A stretch of DNA of 37,592 bases from Terriglobales bacterium (GTDB taxonomy: Bacteria; Acidobacteriota; Terriglobia; Terriglobales; Acidobacteriaceae): NCBI GenBank assembly GCA_025936825.1, contig JAICSO010000035.1, positions 1 through 37,592 of the forward strand, given 5' to 3'. A program made the translations under genes and the position numbers. The notes under the pieces are model-generated. The model had not been told where the DNA came from and made no database searches. It saw only the letters and a program-made list of their open reading frames with translations. Each line of letters opens with the position of its first letter. Position 1 is the first letter of the stretch. Below, in pieces: positions 26,681 through 34,030 of the stretch.

Positions 26681-27789
26681 GGAGCGGTACGAAGACCGCG
26701 ATGTATTTCCGCATGCTTTATCGTGCGGCCATGCTGCGGAAGGGCCAAGCTGCCTCAGCTTTGACGGCCATCATCGTCGCGGCTGCTGCCGCCACCGCGA
26801 TGCTGAATCTCTACGTGGATGTCCAAGCCAAGCTGCGCAAGGAATTCCGCAATTTCGGCGCGAACATCGTGGTGCAGTCCAAATCGCAGCAAGGATTCAG
26901 TCCTGCAGAGTTGCAGACGCTCAAATCTTCCGTTGGGAATCACGGCCTCGCAGTTCCCTTCTCTTATGCGGTGGCGCGCGATGAGCGGGAGCAGGCGGTA
27001 GTGGCAGTCGGAACGGATCTCGATCTTGCGCGCAAACTGAATCCTTGGTGGTCAGTTTCTGCGTGGCCGGCCGCAAGTGGTCAGGCGCTCGTGGGAGTAC
27101 GAGCGGAACGTGTCCTAGGCTCATCCGACAAGGCGTTTACGCTTTCATTTGAGGGTAAGCGCCTTCAACTGCAACAAGCGGGAACCGTGCGCACAGGTGC
27201 AGGCGAAGACAGCCGGGTTTACATTTCACTTCCCCAATTCCAGGCGTGGACGGGTCTCGGGCCCACCGCGTTTGAGATTGCAGCTTCGGGAACATCGGAC
27301 GAGGTCAACGCCCTGCTTCACAAACTTCAGCAGACGCTTCCAACGGCTGACGTTCATGCGGTTCGACAAGTTACAGAGGGGGAGGCCAACGTTCTCGGCA
27401 AGACGCGCTCGACACTTCTCTCGTCGGCAGCGTTCATCGTATGCACGGCTGCGCTGTGTGTTCTCGCCACGCTCATGGGATGGGTCTTCGATCGGCGCCG
27501 CGATTTCGCGATCATGAAGGCACTCGGCGCGTCGGACGGGTTGATCGCCATGTTCGTGGCGGGAGAAGCTGCAGCGCTCGCTTGTGTTGGCGCGATCGCA
27601 GGCTTCGCAGCAGGTATCGGTATCGCTGCGCTGATTGGACGCTTGAACTTCAACGCTCCCATTTCACCGCAAGTCAGAGTCTTCCCGGCGGTGCTCATCG
27701 GTGCGCTGGTGGTGACGCTTGTGGCTACGCTGCTGCCGTTGCGATTGCTGCGGCGAATCCAGCCAGCTATGATTTTGAGGGGAGAGTAA
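26677..27789 (+). CDS. Second FtsX/MacB-type ABC permease, iron operon
   Basis: A 370-residue permease with the same plan as its neighbour: N-terminal helix (about 22-45), periplasmic domain beginning KLRKEFRNFGANIVVQ, and three C-terminal helices around FDRRRDFAIMKALGASDG and LLRRIQPAMILRGE. Its smaller periplasmic domain and divergent sequence suggest a distinct subunit of a heteromeric transporter. The ATG overlaps the preceding stop (ATGA, 26677-26680); an ATG at 26701 is a second possibility. The stop shares a base with the ATPase start (TAATG). Confidence 0.92.
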   Translation: MRSGTKTAMYFRMLYRAAMLRKGQAASALTAIIVAAAAATAMLNLYVDVQAKLRKEFRNFGANIVVQSKSQQGFSPAELQTLKSSVGNHGLAVPFSYAVARDEREQAVVAVGTDLDLARKLNPWWSVSAWPAASGQALVGVRAERVLGSSDKAFTLSFEGKRLQLQQAGTVRTGAGEDSRVYISLPQFQAWTGLGPTAFEIAASGTSDEVNALLHKLQQTLPTADVHAVRQVTEGEANVLGKTRSTLLSSAAFIVCTAALCVLATLMGWVFDRRRDFAIMKALGASDGLIAMFVAGEAAALACVGAIAGFAAGIGIAALIGRLNFNAPISPQVRVFPAVLIGALVVTLVATLLPLRLLRRIQPAMILRGE

Positions 27790-29012
27790 TGATCCGTCTC
27801 AACCATGTCAGCCGCCTGTATCCCGCTCGCGCCGAGGCTCCGGGCGGCATGATTCGCGCGCTCGACGACTTCTCGCTGCACGTACAACCCGGCGAATGGA
27901 TCGCCGTAATGGGACCATCGGGTTCCGGAAAATCCACTTTGGTAAACCTGATTGGCTGCCTCGATCGCCCCAGTTCGGGCGAGATCTGGCTGGATAGCGA
28001 AAATGTCGCTGGACTGGGGAACACGGAACTCAACCGCGTGCGCGCGGAGAAGATCGGGTTCATCTTCCAGCAATTTCACTTGATTCCATATCTTTCCGCG
28101 CTCGAGAACGTCATGCTTGCGCAATATTTCCACAGCATGACCGACGAGCAAGAGGCGTTGGACGCGCTAACCCGCGTGGGATTGAAAGACCGCGCTAACC
28201 ACCTCCCTGCGCAGCTTTCTGGCGGCGAGCAGCAGCGCGTGTGCATTGCGCGGGCGCTGATCAACGATCCCAAAATCATTCTGGCTGACGAACCTACCGG
28301 CAATCTCGACGCGATGAACGAGGAGATCGTCATTGGCCTATTGCGCGATCTTCATGCCCAGGGACGCACGATCATCATGGTGACGCACGATCCGGTTGTG
28401 GCGCGACTTGGCGATCGCCGAATCGAGCTTCACCACGGCAAGATCGCGGCGCAGGAAGTCTTCGCGATGGCGGACGAAGAACAATTCGATGAAGTGCTCG
28501 AAGAACTCTGGGTTTTGGAGGAGCACGGCCAGTCGGCAGAAATCGAGCGCATGGAAGTGCATGGCGCGCTTCCGGTGAGCTTGGCAGTCGAGAAGATGCG
28601 CGAGATGGGACTGGTTACTACCTCGCCTCACCCGCCGGAAACACACGATCACAGGCCATTTGTTAATCCGTGCCACGACGCTCTGAAGCCGGCAGGCGTC
28701 TCCGTCGGCGACGGCAGCATGGTGGTGCAGTTAACCGACCGCGGCCGTCAGAAGGCGGGAGACATCATTCGACGTCATCGGTTGGCAGAGCGCCTGTTCA
28801 CCGATAGCCTTGCCCTCGACAGTGAAACCGAGATCGAGCAGCAGGCCTGCAAGTTTGAGCACATCCTCTCGCCGGAAGCGACCGACAAGATCTGCACCTT
28901 CCTGAACCATCCCAAGACCTGTCCACATGGCGCGCCAATTCCTCCGGGCCAGTGCTGCGGCATTGCACAACCAATGGCTACTGCGATAGGCCGATCGGAA
29001 CGGGTGCAATAA
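27789..29012 (+). CDS. ABC ATPase fused to a DtxR/IdeR-type metal-dependent repressor
   Basis: A single 407-residue frame. Residues 1-225 are a LolD/MacB-type ATPase: Walker A GPSGSGKS (42-49), Q-loop Q94, signature LSGGEQQR (143-150), Walker B IILADEPT (163-170), H-loop H200. Residues 228-390 match the DtxR family: a first helix [15 protein letters not shown], a probable helix-turn-helix (about 248-278), then [25 protein letters not shown] and [11 protein letters not shown], and CPHGAPIP. Likely metal ligands are H330, E334, C354, E357 and H358; the Cys favours iron over manganese. There is no C-terminal SH3-like domain. An internal ATG (28467) with AGGAAG eight bases upstream could give the repressor alone. 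Confidence 0.93.
   Translation: MIRLNHVSRLYPARAEAPGGMIRALDDFSLHVQPGEWIAVMGPSGSGKSTLVNLIGCLDRPSSGEIWLDSENVAGLGNTELNRVRAEKIGFIFQQFHLIPYLSALENVMLAQYFHSMTDEQEALDALTRVGLKDRANHLPAQLSGGEQQRVCIARALINDPKIILADEPTGNLDAMNEEIVIGLLRDLHAQGRTIIMVTHDPVVARLGDRRIELHHGKIAAQEVFAMADEEQFDEVLEELWVLEEHGQSAEIERMEVHGALPVSLAVEKMREMGLVTTSPHPPETHDHRPFVNPCHDALKPAGVSVGDGSMVVQLTDRGRQKAGDIIRRHRLAERLFTDSLALDSETEIEQQACKFEHILSPEATDKICTFLNHPKTCPHGAPIPPGQCCGIAQPMATAIGRSERVQ
28453..28469 (+). promoter_or_regulatory. Possible internal ribosome binding site and start codon
   Basis: AGGAAG (28453-28458), eight bases, then an in-frame ATG (28467-28469) lie exactly at the border between the ATPase and DtxR parts. Translation from here would give a free 181-residue repressor beginning [14 protein letters not shown], a natural DtxR-family N-terminus. 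Whether it is used is not known. Confidence 0.4.
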
Positions 29013-29014
29013 AC

Positions 29015-29815
29015 GTGGCGCCCACGATTGGAGTCTTCGACTCCGGCTTTGGCGGCCTGACCGTACTTAAAGCTTTACTTGAAGTCATTCCACAGTCCAA
29101 CTATCTGTATTTCGGCGACACTGCCCGACTTCCGTACGGGTCGAAATCGGTACAGACGGTTGCGAGGTATGCCTGCGAGGCGGCGAGATTTCTTGAACAG
29201 CAAGGCGCCGAAATGCTGGTGATTGCGTGCAATACGGCCACTGCACTTGCCCTGCCCCAGATCAAAGAAGCTGCGTCGGTGCGGGTGCTCGGAGTGGTGG
29301 AACCCGGGGCCCAGAGCGCGCACGCGGCTTCGAAATCGGGAAGAGTTGTAGTGATCGGAACCGACGCCACGGTTTCCAGTCACGCCTACCAGAAAGCACT
29401 TGCTTCTCTGAAAATCGAAGCGCGTGAGAAGGCTTGTCCTTTGCTGGTTCCGCTGGTTGAAGAAGGATGGGTGGATCATCCTGTGACCGAGCAGGTCGCG
29501 AGCATCTACCTGCAGGAAGCATTCAGCGACGGCTTCAGTTCCGCTGATGTCCTGCTGCTTGGGTGCACGCATTATCCGCTCATCAAGCCTGTGCTGCGGC
29601 GTGTAGTTCCGACTACGGTCACTCTGGTCGATTCGGCGGAATCAACGGCGCTAGCGGCGCGTGAACTTGTGCGTTCAACGTCGGAATCCAACTCTCAGGA
29701 ACGTTCTGAATTGCGCTTCTTCGTTACAGATTCCGCCGAAAAATTCAAACGACTGGGCCAGCAATTTCTGTGCAGGCCGATTAGCAACATCACGCACATT
29801 GATCTGAAGGAATAA
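29015..29815 (+). CDS. murI: Glutamate racemase
   Basis: A 266-residue cofactor-independent racemase that makes D-glutamate for peptidoglycan. The signatures are GVFDSGFGGLTVL at the N-terminus, YFGDTARLPYGSK, the first catalytic Cys in VIACNTATALALP, and the second Cys in LLLGCTHYPL. I choose the GTG at 29015, two bases after the ATPase stop, because it gives the normal length and N-terminus; an in-frame ATG upstream overlaps the ATPase gene. It is therefore probably translated together with the iron operon. It converges with the cytochrome gene only four bases away. Confidence 0.95.
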   Translation: MAPTIGVFDSGFGGLTVLKALLEVIPQSNYLYFGDTARLPYGSKSVQTVARYACEAARFLEQQGAEMLVIACNTATALALPQIKEAASVRVLGVVEPGAQSAHAASKSGRVVVIGTDATVSSHAYQKALASLKIEAREKACPLLVPLVEEGWVDHPVTEQVASIYLQEAFSDGFSSADVLLLGCTHYPLIKPVLRRVVPTTVTLVDSAESTALAARELVRSTSESNSQERSELRFFVTDSAEKFKRLGQQFLCRPISNITHIDLKE

Positions 29816-29819
29816 GGGC

Positions 29820-31436
29820 TCAATATCTGGCTTCAGCATGCGCCAACACGATCGCCGTAGCCTGCGGAGCCGAGTCGTAATATCCCACGAAACGCGCCGT
29901 CTCGAAAGATTTGTACGAAGCCAGATTGTGCGCCCAGCGGTATCCGATCGGCTGATACCAGAGCTCAGCACTGATTTGGAACGGCCCCTGCGAGCCGTGT
30001 GTATCGATGGAATAGCGCACCGTGTCAGCCCCGCCTACGAAATTCGGATCGCCGGAAGCGTCTCCGATAACCGCCACGTCCGGGTCGGCGTTCTCCTTGT
30101 TGAAGCCGGACGGCAGCAAGCGATTGTCTTTCAAGGAGCCAACTGCGGCTGCTAGGCCTGTTGTCACTTTTCCTTCCGAGTCCTTAAGAATGGGCTCGTA
30201 AATCTCGACTTGGTCGCTGCTGGTGATCTCGCGAAAATGCGGCTCAAAGCGAAGCGCGTCGAGATCATTCACGTTGCTTTCAATCGAGCCATTCGCATTC
30301 AGCGCTCCGGACTCGAATACAGTTTTGCCGTCCCGGTCTTTTATCAGAACATGCAACCAGGCGCGACGTGACGGGAACGCGGTGGGGAGCTTATGCCCTG
30401 TGAGGTTCTCCACCACAACATCCAGACTGAGTTTGCCGGCTTCCGCGCTAAGGTTTCCAATGCTCACGCGGGCCGCCTGGGTTTGGAGAAACTCCTCGGT
30501 CCGATTCGCCTCTTCCGTTAGTTCGTTTGGCAGCGCGGTTACGCCGAGTTCGTCGCGATGCTGGTTGAGCAAGCCGAGCACAAAAAAGTTGCCACCGGGA
30601 AAAGTATGCTGGTGCATTCCCGTCCGCGGCACCCCCAGCACAGCCGTAATGTGTACCGGTTCGTGAACTTCGGGCATATGGCATGCCTGGCAGGTGTAGC
30701 GCTGCGGGTAGTCGCTGTGCAACCACTCCTGATAGGGCACCTGCTCGGGAAATGTGCCCAGCACTTTCCCGCCGGGCGCCAGGGATTTCGTGTACAGCGT
30801 GTGGCAGGTCGCGCAAAGAGCGGCGTCGCGAATATGTGCGGCCTCGGTGGGCCGAAAGCCGCCAGTGGAGGTCTGCATGATGTGAGCGCGAGCGTTGTCC
30901 ACGTCAAAGGGCCCGAACTCCGGATGATCATGTTCCGATTTCGGCGTTTCAATGAGAAAACCGCCATTGAAGCTTTGTCGCGTTCCAAAGTTGCTGTTCG
31001 AAACCTGATGACAAATCGAGCAGGTGACGCCATCCTCTGCAAACGCCGTCTTCTTAGGATCGCGATCGAACGGAAGATTGGCGAATACCTGACCCAACTT
31101 CCCTTCCAGCTTGCGTTGATATCGCGCCACGGGCATGTGGCAGTCGGCACAGCCGTCCTCCACTTCGGCCGCCGACTCGGGATGATCCATGTCCTCACGG
31201 CGAACGCTCGCCTGCCAATACGGATCGCGTGCGGAATTCGCCATAATGCTGGCGCGCCAATCAAAACCGATGGAAATGTCTTTTCCCGATGCAGTCTTCA
31301 GCTGGTTGTGGCACACCTGGCAGCGATCCGAAGTGTGAAATTCTGGCTTAGTTTCCTTTTGCGGACCAGCCGCGGGCAGCAGCACCGGCAGGAGCACGAT
31401 GATCAGAAAGGCGCAGAATCCGGCACGTCTCCGCAT
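29820..31436 (-). CDS. Exported pentaheme c-type cytochrome
   Basis: A 538-residue protein with a signal peptide (hydrophobic AFLIIVLLPVLLPAA after basic residues) and five CxxCH heme-binding motifs at residues 39-43, 96-100, 139-143, 208-212 and 249-253. Additional His residues could serve as distal ligands. The C-terminal half, with VENLTGHKLPTAFPSRRAWLHV, is a beta-rich part seen in many multiheme cytochromes. The hemes suggest a periplasmic or outer-membrane electron carrier. ATG 31436 overlaps the stop of the upstream gene by one base (TGATG), so the two are translated together. Precise family unknown. Confidence 0.9.
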   Translation of the reverse strand: MRRRAGFCAFLIIVLLPVLLPAAGPQKETKPEFHTSDRCQVCHNQLKTASGKDISIGFDWRASIMANSARDPYWQASVRREDMDHPESAAEVEDGCADCHMPVARYQRKLEGKLGQVFANLPFDRDPKKTAFAEDGVTCSICHQVSNSNFGTRQSFNGGFLIETPKSEHDHPEFGPFDVDNARAHIMQTSTGGFRPTEAAHIRDAALCATCHTLYTKSLAPGGKVLGTFPEQVPYQEWLHSDYPQRYTCQACHMPEVHEPVHITAVLGVPRTGMHQHTFPGGNFFVLGLLNQHRDELGVTALPNELTEEANRTEEFLQTQAARVSIGNLSAEAGKLSLDVVVENLTGHKLPTAFPSRRAWLHVLIKDRDGKTVFESGALNANGSIESNVNDLDALRFEPHFREITSSDQVEIYEPILKDSEGKVTTGLAAAVGSLKDNRLLPSGFNKENADPDVAVIGDASGDPNFVGGADTVRYSIDTHGSQGPFQISAELWYQPIGYRWAHNLASYKSFETARFVGYYDSAPQATAIVLAHAEARY

Positions 31437-32584
31437 CACCAACCCTCGGTAATCTTTCCGTCCTGCCAATCCCAAAGGAGGTAGAACTCTAGTTGGATGG
31501 AGCGTCCGGCGGTGTTGGTCATGGGAACCCGCACGCCCAGGTCGCCGCGAATATGCTGGCGATGGCTGATCGTCACCTGCATCTGCGGCAAGATGTCCCA
31601 ATCGGTTTTTGCCCCATCGACCAGGTCGCGATCGGCGATGAACTCCACCATCGGAGACCAAAGTCGTCCCATGCCATGATCCGAAGCGAAGCTCTGGCCA
31701 AATGCTGTGTTGAAGAAGATAGATTGGGGCGCGATCTGGGTATGCCTTGGCAGGTCGGCACCGAGTTGCGTCTGTATGAACGTATTACTTCGAAGCAGCT
31801 GATCGAATGCGGCAAACGTTTCAAAAGTTGTAGTGCCGCTGCCGAAACCGCGACTCCTGTTTCCCGTGGGAAGAAGCACGCTTCCTTGCAAACTCAGAAT
31901 CGATCCCGAGCGAAGGCTCGAAAACATCACGCGCTTGATGCCTAGAGTCGTGTCGCCGACACCTCCATACCAGATGTGGTTCTGGTCTTGGAAAGTGAGA
32001 GGCACGTCGACTTCAATCTGATTCTTCACTCCGAATCGCTGCTCGTGAATGACGTGCCCGCTGACGCTCGGACCGTCAGTAGCATTCGCTGAGGTTGAGA
32101 TGACGACTTCGTCTTCCGGATAAGCTTTCTCCGTTACGAGTGCCCGGGGCAAATTCAATTCGCCACGCGGCCAGCCTTTGCCATGGCAAAAAGAACGCAG
32201 ATAGGAGATGACTTTATCAATGTCCTGCGAGCTCAGCGCCTCGCCGAATGAGGGCATGATCTGCGCGAAGCCGCGGTACGGACCTCCATTGGTGATAACG
32301 GCTTTGTAAGCGATGTCGAGTTCGGCGGTGGTTTGATCGCAGCGCGTGAAATCGGGGAAGCTGTCGGGGCGTTCAAAGACCGTCGTGCTTGGTTCACCCC
32401 CGCGGCCATCGGAACCATGACAGGCTACACAGGCCGATTGGTAAATGCGTTTTCCCTGCGCGATGGAATCCGCCGAAGAGTCCACGGCCTGCGCTGAATT
32501 GGCGATCTGGCCCGCTGCAGTGCATGCGAACATGAGCCCAACTGCTGCGACAAGGCAGACACCTGCGTTCAGCGTGCGACACAT
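31436..32584 (-). CDS. Monoheme cytochrome c fused to a probable outer-membrane barrel
   Basis: A 382-residue exported protein. After a signal peptide (VCLVAAVGLMFACTAAGQ) comes a cytochrome c domain with C52-x2-C55-H56 and a probable Met ligand at M110 (IMPSFGEALSS). Residues about 165-382 are beta-strand rich with alternating polar and hydrophobic residues and end in a Trp (KITEGW), as outer-membrane beta-barrels often do. The start ATG at 32584 lies after the tonB terminator; an in-frame ATG at 32650 lies within the terminator hairpin and is unlikely. Directly coupled to the pentaheme gene. Confidence 0.8.
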   Translation of the reverse strand: MCRTLNAGVCLVAAVGLMFACTAAGQIANSAQAVDSSADSIAQGKRIYQSACVACHGSDGRGGEPSTTVFERPDSFPDFTRCDQTTAELDIAYKAVITNGGPYRGFAQIMPSFGEALSSQDIDKVISYLRSFCHGKGWPRGELNLPRALVTEKAYPEDEVVISTSANATDGPSVSGHVIHEQRFGVKNQIEVDVPLTFQDQNHIWYGGVGDTTLGIKRVMFSSLRSGSILSLQGSVLLPTGNRSRGFGSGTTTFETFAAFDQLLRSNTFIQTQLGADLPRHTQIAPQSIFFNTAFGQSFASDHGMGRLWSPMVEFIADRDLVDGAKTDWDILPQMQVTISHRQHIRGDLGVRVPMTNTAGRSIQLEFYLLWDWQDGKITEGW

Positions 32585-32630
32585 TCTCGGCAACTTGCTC
32601 CGATGGATTTCGGGACGCGGGGTTGAACAG

Positions 32631-32660
32631 GAAAAGAAAAAGCCAGCCATTCGGCTGGCT
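32631..32660 (-). terminator. Intrinsic terminator of the TonB-like gene
   Basis: On the - strand AGCCAGCC (32653-32660) and GGCTGGCT (32641-32648) pair around a 4-base loop and are followed by TTTTTCTTTTCC. It lies 18 bases after the TonB-like stop and separates that gene from the cytochrome pair. Confidence 0.9.
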
Positions 32661-32677
32661 TCTTCAGGATGTGTGCA

Positions 32678-33673
32678 TCAGTAAAGCCGGAACTGGACCT
32701 CTACGTTGATGGCAACTGCTACCGGGCGGCCATCTTTCTGGGCCGGCTCAAACTTCCACTGATTGACGGCTTCAATTGCCTTTTCATCGAGACCGAGACC
32801 AAGGCTGCGAGCCACGCGGATGTCACGCGGCTTGCCATCGGGGCCCACGATAACGCTAAGTACGCAGGTTCCCTGGTACTTGGCCTTACGGGCTTCTTCC
32901 GAGTACTCGGGATCGGGGCTGAAGATCGCTTTGGGTGCGCTGACGCCGCCACCCACACGGAACACGCCGCCACCGATTCCACCGCCGCGGCCTTCACCGA
33001 CGCCGGGCCCCGTACCTGACCCAATTCCACCACCTGCACCGGAACCAATTCCTGAGCCTGATCCGGTACCGTTCGAAGGCGGGCCGGAAGGCATCACCGC
33101 AGTGGGGTTGCCAAGGTTGGGAGCATTCATCGCGAGATGGACCTGCGGAGGCATAACCACCGTGGGCTCGACTGCGAGCTTCGGATGATCATTCCGAACC
33201 ACGATCGCAGGCGGAGTAACTTGCTCCATGGCCGGCTTAGGGATATTTCCCTTCGGTGCCTGGAACTTGTCACGATCTCCTCCACCACCACCGCCGCCAG
33301 ACTGCGTCTTAGCAGGCTTCATGATGGGCACGTCCAGGTTGGGAGCGATCAAAGTGACGGTTTCCTTCGCCTTCTCAACTACCTTACGACCGAACAAGAT
33401 CGTGCCGCCGATCATCAAGGCAAGAAGCACGATGTGCGAAATCAGCGAGACAGTCGCACCTTTTCCTTTGTAGTTGTAGAAGCCCCAGATGTCCTTTACG
33501 GGAACTGGCTTCGAGGTCAAGACCAGTGGCGGAAGCTTCTCGGGGAAGAAGGTTTCCTTGAAGTTTCGACGAAGCGAGGACCAGGTTCCCTGCTCCGAGC
33601 CTTTCGGCATCAGCAGGTGCAGTTCTGGTTCCGGTTCGGTGGTGTGCGGCGGCTTAAATTCCAATGTGGCCAT
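32678..33673 (-). CDS. TonB-like energy transducer with Gly-rich linker
   Basis: A 331-residue protein with an unusually long cytoplasmic N-terminus (about 70 residues), one membrane helix (about 73-95), a periplasmic linker (about 115-245) rich in Gly, Ser and Pro rather than Pro/Lys repeats, and a C-terminal TonB domain (about 245-331) with YSEEARKAKYQGTCVLSVIV, GPDGKPRDIRV and AVNQWKFEPAQKDGRPV. TonB proteins pass proton-motive energy to outer-membrane receptors. No ExbB/ExbD gene is visible in the window. It stands alone behind its own terminator. The upstream region is shared with ileS, divergently. Confidence 0.93.
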   Translation of the reverse strand: MATLEFKPPHTTEPEPELHLLMPKGSEQGTWSSLRRNFKETFFPEKLPPLVLTSKPVPVKDIWGFYNYKGKGATVSLISHIVLLALMIGGTILFGRKVVEKAKETVTLIAPNLDVPIMKPAKTQSGGGGGGGDRDKFQAPKGNIPKPAMEQVTPPAIVVRNDHPKLAVEPTVVMPPQVHLAMNAPNLGNPTAVMPSGPPSNGTGSGSGIGSGAGGGIGSGTGPGVGEGRGGGIGGGVFRVGGGVSAPKAIFSPDPEYSEEARKAKYQGTCVLSVIVGPDGKPRDIRVARSLGLGLDEKAIEAVNQWKFEPAQKDGRPVAVAINVEVQFRLY

Positions 33674-34030
33674 ATGCTACCCGAGATCCTGCTAGTGAGC
33701 CAACGTTACTTCCATACTTGATGAGCACCCGGAGCGCCAAACTTGACCCGCCGGTTCTAACCAAGCCCCAAATGATTGCTGGCAACCCACTTAATTTCGG
33801 CGCAAAGAACTCTGTTCCTTACACCAGTTTAGATGCTCACTCTCGGGAAACGTAACTTTGCGAAAATTGTACACCCGATGGGTCATTTCCTGTATGTCGA
33901 AGTTCGGTAAATTTCCGCACCAACGTTTCATGCCCGATTAGATGCAAAAACAGCAGAAGAGCTGCACATTAGACGTTCCCGAGATGGCTCCCTATAATGA
34001 GAAAAATCAGCAATTTGGAGATACCCGCGA
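33674..34030. other. Divergent region between the TonB-like gene and ileS
   Basis: About 360 bases without a gene. The ileS promoter lies at 33970-33998. I looked for a T-box leader, which often precedes ileS in Gram-positive bacteria, and found none of its conserved elements. The rest, including the upstream region of the TonB-like gene, shows nothing clear. Confidence 0.6.
33970..33998 (+). promoter_or_regulatory. Probable ileS promoter
   Basis: TAGACG (33970-33975), a 17-base spacer and a perfect TATAAT (33993-33998) lie 32 bases before the GTG start of ileS. The short leader leaves no room for a riboswitch. Confidence 0.7.

Noticed and set aside
30558-31484. Open frame on the + strand opposite the pentaheme cytochrome gene
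   Set aside because: The opposite strand has five in-frame CxxCH motifs and a signal peptide, so this one is a shadow.
33674-34030. T-box riboswitch before ileS
   Set aside because: The promoter lies only 33 bases before the start codon, and no T-box sequence or terminator/antiterminator pair is present.
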